This document shows positions 42,808 through 51,724 of a DNA stretch of 64,000 bases, one piece after another. The notes under the pieces were generated by a model. It was not told where the DNA came from, did no database searches, and saw only the letters and a program-made list of their open reading frames with translations. This stretch comes from Mesobacillus maritimus. Lineage in GTDB: Bacteria; Bacillota; Bacilli; Bacillales; Cytobacillaceae. The translations under genes and the position numbers were made by a program. How positions within the stretch are numbered: position 1 is the stretch's first letter; every line of letters begins with the position of its first letter. The stretch is from assembly GCF_023715205.1 (NCBI RefSeq), contig NZ_JAMBNR010000017.1, positions 1-64,000 of the forward strand, in the 5' to 3' direction.

Positions 42808-44646
42808 ATGAAAAAGGTCGGTTTTTTTCGTTCGATTCATCTAAAATTTGTCATTATTTATGTGCTATTAATTTTAATCGCCATGCAAATCATTGGTGTG
42901 TATTTCGTACGGACTTTAGAAGATACGTTAATGACGAACTTTCAGAACTCACTTGAACAACGCGTCGATATGCTTGTATTTGATATTGAAGAGGAAATGG
43001 TGAAAGAGAGAGGGAAAGAGGATCCGACGAAAGAAGAAGCCATTCGGCAATTGTTAAAAGATTATAAGCCTTCAGCTTCAGATATCTCAGAAGTCCGTGT
43101 GATTGATGCGAGTAATTTTCGGATACTCGGCACGTCGGACCCAAGTAAACAAGGGATCGTTGGTCAACGGATCACAGAATTAAAAATTAAAAGGTCCATT
43201 GCCCTTGAAAAAGATGAGGGAAGTATTCAGGTAGATAAGCAAACCGTAAAGCCAAATCGTGTTTGGGTTCAGTCAACCCCAATCTTCTCAGAAGGGGAAG
43301 TAATTGGCGCTGTTTACCTCGTTGCAAAGGTTGAAAATATCTTTTCCCAGATGAAAGACATTAATCGAATTTTGTTTACGGGTACAGGGATTGCTCTTGT
43401 TTTCACCGCGCTGTTAGGAATTCTGCTAGCCAAAACCATTACGAGACCGATTGCGGATATGAAGAAACAAGCTCTTGTCATGACAAGGGGAAACTTTTCT
43501 CGGAAAGTTAAAGTGTATGATAACGATGAAATTGGTCAACTTGCAATGACATTTAATGTGTTGACGAAGAAACTCCAGGAAGCAACAGCAACAACTGAGG
43601 GAGAAAAGCGGAAGTTAAGCTCTGTTATCTCGAACATGACAGATGGTGTCATTGCAACAGACCGCAAAGGAAAAATTATATTAATCAATAAACCGGCAGC
43701 GGATATGTTGGATGTTTCACGTGAAACAGCTCTCTCGAGTGAAATTGTTTCGATTCTAGGATTAGAAGAAGATTACACTTTTGAGGACTTATTACTAGAA
43801 CAGGAATCAGTTATTCTTGATTTTAGTACAGAAAAGAAGCCTCTCATTTTACGTGCCAACTTTTCTGTCATTCAAAAAGAAAGTGGTTTTGTGAATGGGT
43901 TAATTGCCGTTCTCCATGATATAACCGAACAAGAAAAAATTGAAATGGAACGGCGTGAGTTCGTAGCAAATGTTTCCCATGAATTACGCACGCCACTGAC
44001 GACAATGAGAAGTTATTTAGAAGCTTTGGCAGATGGGGCGTTGGATGATAAAGATATTGCTCCTCAGTTCTTGCAAACGACTCGTACAGAAACAGAAAGA
44101 ATGATTAGACTTGTGAATGATTTATTGCAACTTAGTAAAATGGATCGAACGGATTATCACTTAGCAAAGGAATGGATTGACTTCTCCCTTTATTTCAATA
44201 GGGTGATTGACCGCTTTGAACTTACTAAAAATCAAAACGTCACGTTTGTTCGAGAAATACCTGAGGCCGCTATTTTCGTAGAGATTGATAATGATAAAAT
44301 TACACAAGTACTAGATAATATTATTTCAAATGCAATGAAGTATTCACCTAAAGGGGGACAAATTACTTTTAGAGTGAAGGAAGAAGATAGTGAGATTGTC
44401 ATCAGCATTTCTGACCAAGGGATGGGGATTCCTAAAGAGAATGTGGGTAAAATTTTTGACCGCTTCTATCGAGTAGACAAAGCGCGAACACGTAAGCTTG
44501 GCGGAACAGGTCTAGGTCTGGCAATAGCCAAGGAGATGGTTCAAGCACATGATGGAGATATATGGGCGGAAAGCGTGGAAGGAAAAGGAACGACAGTCTT
44601 CTTTACCCTTCCTTATGACCGAACAGCAGAGGATGAGTGGTCATGA
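42808..44646 (+). CDS. walK: Essential sensor histidine kinase WalK
   Basis: Membrane kinase paired with WalR. A transmembrane helix at residues 13-33, an extracytoplasmic Cache-like sensor, a second helix near 180-205, HAMP, PAS (about 260-370), HisKA with phosphorylated His391 (VSHELRTP), and a HATPase domain with N, G1 and G2 boxes (DQGMGIPKEN, GGTGLGLAIAK). It is 612 aa. A perfect parS palindrome is embedded at 43713-43728, encoding VSRET at residues 303-307. Its stop codon overlaps the walH start. Confidence 0.97.
   Translation: MKKVGFFRSIHLKFVIIYVLLILIAMQIIGVYFVRTLEDTLMTNFQNSLEQRVDMLVFDIEEEMVKERGKEDPTKEEAIRQLLKDYKPSASDISEVRVIDASNFRILGTSDPSKQGIVGQRITELKIKRSIALEKDEGSIQVDKQTVKPNRVWVQSTPIFSEGEVIGAVYLVAKVENIFSQMKDINRILFTGTGIALVFTALLGILLAKTITRPIADMKKQALVMTRGNFSRKVKVYDNDEIGQLAMTFNVLTKKLQEATATTEGEKRKLSSVISNMTDGVIATDRKGKIILINKPAADMLDVSRETALSSEIVSILGLEEDYTFEDLLLEQESVILDFSTEKKPLILRANFSVIQKESGFVNGLIAVLHDITEQEKIEMERREFVANVSHELRTPLTTMRSYLEALADGALDDKDIAPQFLQTTRTETERMIRLVNDLLQLSKMDRTDYHLAKEWIDFSLYFNRVIDRFELTKNQNVTFVREIPEAAIFVEIDNDKITQVLDNIISNAMKYSPKGGQITFRVKEEDSEIVISISDQGMGIPKENVGKIFDRFYRVDKARTRKLGGTGLGLAIAKEMVQAHDGDIWAESVEGKGTTVFFTLPYDRTAEDEWS
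43713..43728. promoter_or_regulatory. parS: parS site inside walK
   Basis: TGTTTCACGTGAAACA is a perfect 16-bp palindrome and an exact match to the ParB/Spo0J recognition consensus. It lies in the PAS-coding part of walK, about 34 kb from oriC. Confidence 0.9.
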
Positions 44647-45950
44647 AGTTTGAAACGATAAAAACCTTTATTTTAACGTTCTTAATTGGTCTAAGTGCAA
44701 TCCTAACTTGGAACATTTGGACCTTCCAACCGAATTACGAACTGATTGGAAATGAAGATACAGTAAATGAAGTCGCCCTAGGTTCAAAGATGGAAATTAA
44801 AAATGTGGTTAAACCTCAACAAGTGGTGTTCCATGTTGCTGGCGAAAAGTATGGTACACAGGATAGTCAGGAAATTGATGAATTGATCATTATGCTTGGA
44901 AAATGGAAGTTCTATGATATTAGACGATATGCTGATCATAGCTCAGAGTTAATGGATCAGTTAGCAAAAGGAAAATATACGGAATTTATCTTTCCAGATG
45001 AAATTCCTATCGAAATTTATCGGAAGGTATTAAACTTCGAAGATCCTGATATGCCTAAATTTGATTTTGACCGAATGATTATTGATGTTGTGGCCGGTGA
45101 GGGTTCAGAAGGCAAGGTTTACTTTTACTCTTCAACCAGTCAGCAATCTTATATTGGAAATGTCAATTTAGCAGCAATCAATGAGCTGTTTCGAAATTAT
45201 TTTCAAAAGGCTACGTCCTATGATTCCTATATAACTTTTGAAGGCAAAGACAATAAACAAATTTACTTGCCGAAGTACGCTACTGAAATGAAAAAGTATA
45301 CGTATCTACGAAACCCAATTGAAACGGAATTATTAAGGGATGCGATTTTCACAGACCCAAGATTTGTCCAAAGGAACTTCGTTTCGGATGGAGAAGAGTA
45401 TATTGCTGAGGCTAGTAAATTAACGGTGAATAATAAAACAAATATTATTACGTATGTTAAACCGTTTCGGGAAAATGAATCGGTGATAGGAACCAGTAAT
45501 TTAATTCAGAGAAGCATTGATTTTGTAAATGGTCATAGTGGGTGGACCGATCCTTTTCGGTTTGTTCATAAAGATGATTTTAATCAACAGGTTGTCTTTC
45601 GTATGTATAGCGATGAGGGATATCCAATCTTTAATCAGGTGGGGTTATCTGAAATTGTTCAAGAATGGGGACAGTCGGAGGTTAAACTTTATGAAAGACC
45701 AGGCTTTCAGTTAGAAATGCTTTTGAACCGCGATGTTCAAAAGATAAGCTTATCTACTGGCAGTGAGGTAATTTCAACGATCTTACAAAAAACTGGGCTC
45801 GATGCGGAGGTAATTGAAGATATTACGCCAGGGTATTATATGCTGAAAAATGCACAGGATGTTTCCGTTGTTACGCTTGAACCAGGCTGGTTCTATTTAT
45901 ATAATGGCGAATGGTATGAGTTGACGGCAGATGAAGGGAGCGGTGTTTAA
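44643..45950 (+). CDS. walH: WalK regulator WalH (YycH)
   Basis: A 435-aa membrane-anchored extracytoplasmic protein with one N-terminal transmembrane helix (residues 5-23) and the YycH fold outside. With WalI it modulates WalK. The start is ATG 44643, overlapping the walK stop (ATGA); a GTG two codons earlier is less likely. Its stop overlaps the walI start by one base, so translation is coupled across walK-walH-walI. Confidence 0.93.
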   Translation: MKFETIKTFILTFLIGLSAILTWNIWTFQPNYELIGNEDTVNEVALGSKMEIKNVVKPQQVVFHVAGEKYGTQDSQEIDELIIMLGKWKFYDIRRYADHSSELMDQLAKGKYTEFIFPDEIPIEIYRKVLNFEDPDMPKFDFDRMIIDVVAGEGSEGKVYFYSSTSQQSYIGNVNLAAINELFRNYFQKATSYDSYITFEGKDNKQIYLPKYATEMKKYTYLRNPIETELLRDAIFTDPRFVQRNFVSDGEEYIAEASKLTVNNKTNIITYVKPFRENESVIGTSNLIQRSIDFVNGHSGWTDPFRFVHKDDFNQQVVFRMYSDEGYPIFNQVGLSEIVQEWGQSEVKLYERPGFQLEMLLNRDVQKISLSTGSEVISTILQKTGLDAEVIEDITPGYYMLKNAQDVSVVTLEPGWFYLYNGEWYELTADEGSGV

Positions 45951-46753
45951 TGGATTGGAGCAGAATCAAAACCATCTTTATCATCAGTTTCCTTCTATTA
46001 GACATCTACCTCATTTTTCAGTTTACCAATACACAAAGTGAGTCGAACTACGAGGCAATTGAAGAGGCTTCAATTGAGGAAATGCTTGAAAACAATGAAA
46101 TTAAATTAACCTATAGTCAGCCAGCACAAGAAATAAAAAAGGATCGTTATATTAGCGTAAAACCTAAAGTTTTTTCAGAGGATGAGGTTTTGCCTAATAA
46201 TGTTCAAGGAATTAGCAATAATGAAGACGGCTCCTTGATGATTGGGCAACTTGACGAACCAATTAAACTCAGTGAAAAGTTTAATCCAGAAGAGTTTGCT
46301 GCTATCATTGCTGGAATTGTCCCAGCGGGAGAAAAGTATCGTTTTTGGGAAAAAGATGATTCGAACGGGACGATTACTTTCTATCAAGTTTATGACGGAA
46401 AGATGATGTATCATAACTTAAATGGAAAGTTGACTTTTTATATCAACGAAAAGAACGAAGTTGAAATTTATGAACAAACCTTTCTTGAAGAAATCGAAGA
46501 AATGTCGAGAGAGGAAGAGATTTTGGCTCCTTTAGGGGCAATTGAAATCTTATATAAAAAAGGATACCTAGAACCTAAAAGTGAGATTACAAAAGTGGAA
46601 CTAGGTTATTCTACGCTCATACAATTAGCTGCGTCTCAAGTGCTTGCCCCAACATGGAGAATTGTTGTCAATGGGGAAGAAAATCTATTCGTCCATGCTT
46701 TTGAAGGGCAAGTAATTGAGTTTAATCGTGACAAAAATAATATAACGGAGTGA
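45950..46753 (+). CDS. walI: WalK regulator WalI (YycI)
   Basis: A 267-aa protein with one N-terminal transmembrane helix (IKTIFIISFLLLDIYLIFQF, residues 6-25) and an extracytoplasmic YycI domain resembling the C-terminal part of WalH. It forms a complex with WalH and WalK. The ATG shares a base with the walH stop codon. walJ follows after 6 bp. Confidence 0.93.
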   Translation: MDWSRIKTIFIISFLLLDIYLIFQFTNTQSESNYEAIEEASIEEMLENNEIKLTYSQPAQEIKKDRYISVKPKVFSEDEVLPNNVQGISNNEDGSLMIGQLDEPIKLSEKFNPEEFAAIIAGIVPAGEKYRFWEKDDSNGTITFYQVYDGKMMYHNLNGKLTFYINEKNEVEIYEQTFLEEIEEMSREEEILAPLGAIEILYKKGYLEPKSEITKVELGYSTLIQLAASQVLAPTWRIVVNGEENLFVHAFEGQVIEFNRDKNNITE

Positions 46754-46759
46754 ATAGAG

Positions 46760-47554
46760 ATGACCATGCATTTTAGTGTTCTCGCAAGTGGGAGTACGGG
46801 AAATGCGATCTATGTGGAGACGGAGGACCAGAGATTTTTGGTTGATGCTGGCTTAAGCGGGAAACAGATGGACGCTTTATTCCAGCAAATCGGCCGGGAG
46901 ATGAAGAGCCTCAACGGTTTATTAGTGACGCATGAACATAGCGATCATATTAAAGGCATAGGAATCGTTGCCCGTAAATATAACTTGCCAATTTACGCAA
47001 ATGAAAAAACGTGGAAAGCAATGGATGGCTTAATTGGAGAAGTACCGATTGAGCAAAAGTTTACCTTTGATATGGAGACGGTAAAAAGTTTTGGTTCGTT
47101 GGATATTGAATCTTTTGGTGTTTCCCACGACGCCGCTGAACCGATGTTTTACGTATTTCATCATGAAGGAAAAAAGCTTGTGTTAATCACCGATACCGGA
47201 TATGTGAGTGATCGGATGAAGGGGATTATTGCAAATGCGGACGTCTATGTATTTGAAAGCAACCATGATGTACAGATGCTTCGCATGGGGCGCTACCCTT
47301 GGAATATTAAACGTAGAATATTGGGTGACTATGGACATGTTTCCAACGAAGATGCCGCAATTGCAATGAGTGAGGTCATTGGAGATCAAACAAAGAAAAT
47401 ATATTTAGCGCATTTAAGTCAGGATAATAATATGAAAGACCTTGCTAGAATGGCTGTTTCACAAACGCTGGAAAGCCGGGGAATTCGAGCAGGAGAGCAG
47501 TTCCACCTATTGGATACGGATCCTAAAAAGCCAACTGCATTAACGGCTGTATAA
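46760..47554 (+). CDS. walJ: Metallo-beta-lactamase-fold exonuclease WalJ (YycJ)
   Basis: A 264-aa cytoplasmic nuclease of the metallo-beta-lactamase fold, linked in Bacillus to DNA repair. The zinc-binding motif THEHSDH is near residue 60 and further ligands lie in GVSHDAAEP and TDTGYVSDR. It has the length of the B. subtilis protein and starts [15 protein letters not shown]. It is the last gene of the wal operon proper before a terminator-like hairpin. Confidence 0.95.
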   Translation: MTMHFSVLASGSTGNAIYVETEDQRFLVDAGLSGKQMDALFQQIGREMKSLNGLLVTHEHSDHIKGIGIVARKYNLPIYANEKTWKAMDGLIGEVPIEQKFTFDMETVKSFGSLDIESFGVSHDAAEPMFYVFHHEGKKLVLITDTGYVSDRMKGIIANADVYVFESNHDVQMLRMGRYPWNIKRRILGDYGHVSNEDAAIAMSEVIGDQTKKIYLAHLSQDNNMKDLARMAVSQTLESRGIRAGEQFHLLDTDPKKPTALTAV

Positions 47555-47565
47555 TAAGTTTGATA

Positions 47566-47599
47566 AAAGGATGAAGGCAGCCGCTTTTATCCTTTTTTC
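47566..47599 (+). terminator. Probable terminator after walJ
   Basis: AAAGGAT...ATCCTTT with a partly paired GC-containing interior, followed by TTTTTTC. Confidence 0.6.
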
Positions 47600-47807
47600 G
47601 TTATCTGGGTATAAAAGGATGAAAAGTCCCTTATAGCAAAGTCCAGATCATGGTTAGTATCCTCGAGTTTACATTGTGAAATAGGCATTTTTAAAATTTT
47701 TAGATCTGGACAAATGCTTAAAATTAAAATTCTGCTAGACAATGGTTATAATGGATTTATAAGAATGAAAGACTGAAATTCAATTGCTTAGTGAAAGGAT
47801 TGATATC

Positions 47808-49037
47808 ATGGGCTATTATGATGGTGATCAAACAACCCGTTATGAACGACAAAAAGGGTCTAAAGGAAAAATCTTTTTTGCAAGTATAGCTGGTGCAATT
47901 ATTGGTGGTCTTATCGTTATTTTTAGCATTCCAGCTTTAGCAAACCTTGGAGCTCTTCCGTATAATGTTGGGCCGAAGAATGGAACTGAGACAGTGACAC
48001 AACCAGAGAATAATGGAACGAAAGCTTCAAAAAGTGTTTCCGTTAATGTTCAGACCGCGATAACTGAAGCAGTTGAAAAAACAAGTGAAGCCGTAGTAGG
48101 GATTACAAATATTCAATCAGGACGTGGATTTTGGTTTGAAACGAATCAGAGTCAAGAGGCTGGTACCGGGTCTGGTGTCATTTATAAGGTTGATGGTGAC
48201 AAAGCATTTGTTGTTACCAACTTTCATGTCATTGAAGGTGCACAGGATTTAGAAGTGACTTTTAGTGATGGAACAAAATCCCCAGCGAAATTGGTTGGTG
48301 GAGACCCATGGACGGATTTAGCGGTAATTGAAATGAACGCAGAAAATGTAAAAACGGTGGCTGAATTTGGTGACTCAGACCAATTACAAATTGGTGAACC
48401 TGCTATCGCAATTGGGAATCCACTTGGGTTAACGTTTTCCGGTTCTGTTACTCAAGGAATCATTTCAGGCTTAGAAAGAAGCATTCCAGTTGATATTGAT
48501 CAAAATGGATCAGCAGATTGGCAAGCCGAAGTTCTCCAAACAGATGCAGCAATCAACCCTGGAAACAGTGGAGGTGCCCTAGTAAATATTGAAGGCCAAG
48601 TAATTGGCATCAACTCGATGAAAATTGCTCAATCATCAGTAGAAGGAATCGGATTAGCGATTCCGATTAATTATGCCATTCCTGTCATTGAAGATTTAGA
48701 ACAATATGGGGAAGTAAAACGCCCTTATATGGGAGTAAGTTTAAGTTCAGTGAGTGAAATTCCGGTCCGTTACCAACAGTCTACATTGAACCTTCCGGAA
48801 GATATCAATTATGGAGTAGCGATTTTAGAAGTTGCACCAAATTCACCAGCGGGTAAAGCTGGACTACAAGAGTTTGATGTTATAGTCGAGATGGATGGAG
48901 AGAAAATAGAAGACTCCGTTGACTTACGTAAGCATTTATATAATGAAAAAGAAGCTGGAGATGAGCTAAAGATTAAATTTTATCGAAACGGAAAGTTACA
49001 AGAGGCGACATTGTTGCTAGTTGAGGAAAATCTATAG
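47808..49037 (+). CDS. htrC: HtrA-type membrane serine protease (HtrC/YycK)
   Basis: DegP/HtrA protease for quality control of proteins outside the membrane. One N-terminal transmembrane helix (residues 24-46), a chymotrypsin-like domain with triad His140 (NFHVIEG), Asp170 (TDLAV) and Ser254 (GNSGGAL), and a C-terminal PDZ domain (GVAILEVAPNSPAGKAGL). The start is ATG 47808 (MGYYDGDQ, 409 aa), with GAAAGGAT upstream. It follows walJ as in B. subtilis. Confidence 0.95.
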   Translation: MGYYDGDQTTRYERQKGSKGKIFFASIAGAIIGGLIVIFSIPALANLGALPYNVGPKNGTETVTQPENNGTKASKSVSVNVQTAITEAVEKTSEAVVGITNIQSGRGFWFETNQSQEAGTGSGVIYKVDGDKAFVVTNFHVIEGAQDLEVTFSDGTKSPAKLVGGDPWTDLAVIEMNAENVKTVAEFGDSDQLQIGEPAIAIGNPLGLTFSGSVTQGIISGLERSIPVDIDQNGSADWQAEVLQTDAAINPGNSGGALVNIEGQVIGINSMKIAQSSVEGIGLAIPINYAIPVIEDLEQYGEVKRPYMGVSLSSVSEIPVRYQQSTLNLPEDINYGVAILEVAPNSPAGKAGLQEFDVIVEMDGEKIEDSVDLRKHLYNEKEAGDELKIKFYRNGKLQEATLLLVEENL

Positions 49038-49046
49038 ATTCTCTTT

Positions 49047-49085
49047 AAAGGCGGTTGAAAGCAGTAGCTTTCGATCGCCTTTGTT
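49047..49085 (+). terminator. Terminator after htrC
   Basis: AAAGGCGGTTGAAAGC / GCTTTCGATCGCCTTT with an AGTA loop, followed by GTTATTTATTT. Confidence 0.82.
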
Positions 49086-49112
49086 ATTTATTTCTTGCAT
49101 GGAAGCTAGGAC

Positions 49113-49393
49113 TGTGGATAAATTATAAAAGGCTGATTATACTTTATTAGTAAGAATGTGAAATGGAGATGAAAAAATGATTTATTGTTGTTCAGAACAT
49201 GTTGACCTAGCCTTAGATGATATAGTGGATGAGCATGAAGTTGCTCCAAGGTTAGAAAAGCTCGAAAATGTGGAAAACCTCCCAAATATCTGTGGATATT
49301 GTGGAAAACCCGCAATATATATGGTAGGGAACGAATGATCTCATACTAAATGTGGATGGTATCTGTGAATATGTGGATAACTCCTGTGGATAT
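49113..49393. promoter_or_regulatory. DnaA-box-like cluster upstream of rlmH
   Basis: Perfect TGTGGATAA boxes lie at 49113-49121 and 49372-49380. Near matches TGTGGATAT (49291 and 49385), TGTGGATGG (49351) and TGTGAATAT (49364) surround them. The cluster spans the small yyzF gene. Confidence 0.5.
49177..49338 (+). CDS. yyzF: CxxH/CxxC family small protein YyzF
   Basis: A 53-aa protein starting MIYCCSEHVDLALDDIVDE and ending near CGYCGKPAIYMVGNE. The motifs C-S-E-H and C-G-Y-C define the CxxH/CxxC family, probably a small metal-binding protein; the function is unknown. ATG 49177 is preceded by GGAGATG. Its place between htrC and rlmH is the one seen in relatives. Confidence 0.85.
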   Translation: MIYCCSEHVDLALDDIVDEHEVAPRLEKLENVENLPNICGYCGKPAIYMVGNE

Positions 49394-49429
49394 CTTGTTT
49401 GTAAAATGTTTATAAAGTGGGGATGAATT

Positions 49430-49909
49430 GTGCATATCTCAATTGTTACCGTTGGGAAATTAAAAGAGAAATACTTAAAATTAGGGATAGAGGAGTATGT
49501 AAAGCGTTTAAATAGCTATGCAAAAATCGATGTAATCGAAGTAGCAGATGAAAAAGCGCCGGAAGAATTAAGTGAAGTGGAAATGATTCAAGTGAAGCAA
49601 AAAGAGGGAGAGCGACTATTAGCTAAAATTAGTCCCGACACCTATGTCATTGCTTTAGCCATCAATGGAAAGCTAAAATCGTCAGAGGAACTTGCGGACA
49701 GTCTTGATAAATTAGCCACCTACGGAAAAAGCAAGGTGGCTTTTGTCATTGGCGGATCACTAGGATTGAGTGAAGAAGTATTGAAGCGCGCGGATGAAAA
49801 ATTGAGCTTTTCAAAAATGACTTTCCCACATCAATTAATGCGCTTAATTTTAGTCGAACAAATTTACCGGTCATTTCGGATTAATCGTGGTGAACCATAT
49901 CACAAATAG
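49430..49909 (+). CDS. rlmH: 23S rRNA (pseudouridine-1915-N3)-methyltransferase RlmH
   Basis: SPOUT-class methyltransferase acting on 70S ribosomes. It starts with GTG ([16 protein letters not shown]), has the SAM-binding knot region [18 protein letters not shown] near residue 105 and the universal C terminus INRGEPYHK. At 159 aa it is complete. Its last 18 bases plus 13 bp downstream recur at 56826-56856. The same gene (orfX) is the integration site of SCC elements in staphylococci. Confidence 0.96.
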   Translation: MHISIVTVGKLKEKYLKLGIEEYVKRLNSYAKIDVIEVADEKAPEELSEVEMIQVKQKEGERLLAKISPDTYVIALAINGKLKSSEELADSLDKLATYGKSKVAFVIGGSLGLSEEVLKRADEKLSFSKMTFPHQLMRLILVEQIYRSFRINRGEPYHK

Positions 49910-49922
49910 TGGTAAAGCAGAG
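49892..49922. repeat. Left copy of the rlmH 3'-end direct repeat (candidate attL)
   Basis: A 31-bp sequence covering the EPYHK-stop end of rlmH. It contains the perfect 19-bp core TATCACAAATAGTGGTAAA shared with 56826-56856. Its place equals the staphylococcal SCC attachment site. Confidence 0.65.
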
Positions 49923-49986
49923 GTTTGAGTTAATCATTGATAATTACATGATGTAATTGTTTAATTTATAGGTTATTGTGAGAAAT

Positions 49987-50018
49987 AAAACGGCAGCAAG
50001 CGCAGCCGTTTTATTTTA
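49987..50018. terminator. Hairpin after rlmH
   Basis: AAAACGGC / GCCGTTTT with a ten-base centre, T-rich on the right side and A-rich on the left, so it may serve both rlmH and the opposing 50016-50267 gene. Confidence 0.65.
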
Positions 50019-50267
50019 TTCTTGATTCTCAGATTTAATTGCTTCAGCTTTTGCAAGGTAAAAACTATATTCTAGTCCTTTTTGCTTTTGAGCAACTACC
50101 GTAAATTCAATAATGTCACCAAACTTAAATTCTGGAATCTTCCCACTACCAAAAAATTTATGTACTTCTCCATTCACTTGAATATTTAAAATGCTCATTT
50201 TTTTATTGTTAATTTTAGTCGTAAAATGTCCACAAGAGATAACTCGACCTTTACCATTTAAAAACAT
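50016..50267 (-). CDS. Small protein of unknown function
   Basis: An 83-aa protein that I do not recognise. It starts MFLNGKGRVISCGHF after a good TAGGAGTG ribosome site, alternates beta-strand-like segments (SILNIQVNGEV, GDIIEFTVVAQ) and ends in a charged tail. The pattern could fit a small OB-like barrel, but this is a guess. It has no signal peptide or membrane segment. It lies just inside the candidate island, next to the rlmH repeat. Confidence 0.6.
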   Translation of the reverse strand: MFLNGKGRVISCGHFTTKINNKKMSILNIQVNGEVHKFFGSGKIPEFKFGDIIEFTVVAQKQKGLEYSFYLAKAEAIKSENQE

Positions 50268-50366
50268 ATAATCACTCCTATCTAAACTTTAAACACAAAT
50301 ATAGGATAATACATTATTTGGTTTTGTGTTAAAAATAGAAGAAAAGTTATGTTTCGGCTTAAATGA

Positions 50367-50534
50367 AGAAATAGAATTTATTATTTTAGATGTATTGATT
50401 ACGGAAAAGAAGATGAATTTCCAGATTATGTTGTAGAAGAATTTCATTTTGACTTGGAAGAAAATGAAGAAATGGAAGTAGTCTGTCCTTTTTGCAATGG
50501 TACCATGCGACAAGCGAGAAAAAAGACCCAGTGA
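50367..50534 (+). pseudogene. Remnant of a small acidic zinc-ribbon-type gene
   Basis: An open frame of 55 codons follows a stop and lacks a plausible start with ribosome site. It contains FPDYVVEEFHFDLEENEEM and the knuckle CPFCNGTM, and ends KKTQ-stop. The composition looks protein-like, so I read it as the 3' part of a decayed gene. The rest of the gap 50268-50592 holds nothing else I can support. Confidence 0.4.
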
Positions 50535-50592
50535 ATAATGAACACTTGGGTCGTGGTTAAGTCGAGTTAGCGATTTTGTTCCTAAAAACATG

Positions 50593-51720
50593 TTAATCAA
50601 CTGATCCAGTTCGCTTAATTTCCACCTTTATATTTGGTTTTATCTTTAGTGCTGAATATTTTTGTCTTAAATCTCCCTCAGTTAAATGGGAATATTTTCT
50701 AACACTTCTTATTTTTCTTCCGATGCCAATGGGATCCGTATTTAAATTTTTTAATTCCTCAAGTATATATCCAAATTCTTTGTTTAGGGCTTCACCAATT
50801 AGTTGCTCCATTTTGTTTAGTGAATCTTTATTTTTCACAGAAATAGATGGTTGAAATTCTAATGTTGAAACGGAAATCGTTGCATTTAAATGAACCAATT
50901 CTTCGTTCTTTATTTCAATGTTTCCTTTGTACTTTATTGGATGAAGTGTAATTTTATAAATATCACTTTTAGGAAGGTTGAGTTCGGCCATCCCCCTTTT
51001 CTCTAGTTCTTCAGCAGCAATCTCTACAGTTATATCACCTAAAAATGCCTTATTATTTGTGAATAATTTTATGTAAAGGGTGTTTATCAACGAAATAGAC
51101 CCAACAATTTTATCTTCTTTGAATAATGCAACACTATCTATAGAAGGTGCTACCCCATTTGCATTTTTTATAATGGGTAGGGTAGGATCGATACCGATTT
51201 CATATTGTGTGGTTATAAAATCATGTAAGTTGGAGTTGACTAACATTTCTTTCTTTTCGTGTTTATCCAATAGTTGATAAATATAGGATCCCATTTCGGG
51301 ATATTCTTCATAGTTTGTATTGTTAATCGTCTCCTCAGCATTATCAGTAATGGCCAAAAAGATTAAAGAACTGATAAGGCTATCTCGTTGCATTGTATCC
51401 AGAAAAGAAGAAATTCCTGTTTCTGCCATATTTTTATTAAACAGTATGGTCCTTAATTGACCAGACGTAATGTCATGGCTTGTCTGTTCCTCTAGTTTTT
51501 GTCTGATTTGTTTACTAGTCGTTCCGTCAGCAGAAAGGGTTACACTCGTCTTTTCTTCTTTTCGGTCAAATTGTAACAAACTGATAGTGCCTTTGTATGT
51601 ATTGTCATCAAGCAAGTCAAAACCAATAATCGTTGAAATCCCTTGCATTTCTATTATTTTTTCAGGGGCCATACATGCAGTACAAAGAAGAGAACACAGC
51701 AGAATAACAATTTTTTTCAT
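50593..51720 (-). CDS. Ger(x)C family spore germination lipoprotein
   Basis: C subunit of a GerA-type germinant receptor. The signal peptide ends in the lipobox LLCTAC with Cys16 as lipid attachment site, and the protein would sit on the outer face of the spore inner membrane. It is 375 aa, the usual GerC length, and ends KPNIKVEIKRTGSVD. It is third in the operon, 4 bp after the permease subunit gene. Confidence 0.92.
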   Translation of the reverse strand: MKKIVILLCSLLCTACMAPEKIIEMQGISTIIGFDLLDDNTYKGTISLLQFDRKEEKTSVTLSADGTTSKQIRQKLEEQTSHDITSGQLRTILFNKNMAETGISSFLDTMQRDSLISSLIFLAITDNAEETINNTNYEEYPEMGSYIYQLLDKHEKKEMLVNSNLHDFITTQYEIGIDPTLPIIKNANGVAPSIDSVALFKEDKIVGSISLINTLYIKLFTNNKAFLGDITVEIAAEELEKRGMAELNLPKSDIYKITLHPIKYKGNIEIKNEELVHLNATISVSTLEFQPSISVKNKDSLNKMEQLIGEALNKEFGYILEELKNLNTDPIGIGRKIRSVRKYSHLTEGDLRQKYSALKIKPNIKVEIKRTGSVD

Positions 51721-51724
51721 TCTT

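Noticed and set aside
50289-50600. A 103-codon minus-strand frame between the small gene and the gerC-type gene
   Set aside because: No family match and no ribosome site; the composition fits the shadow of the plus-strand zinc-ribbon remnant.
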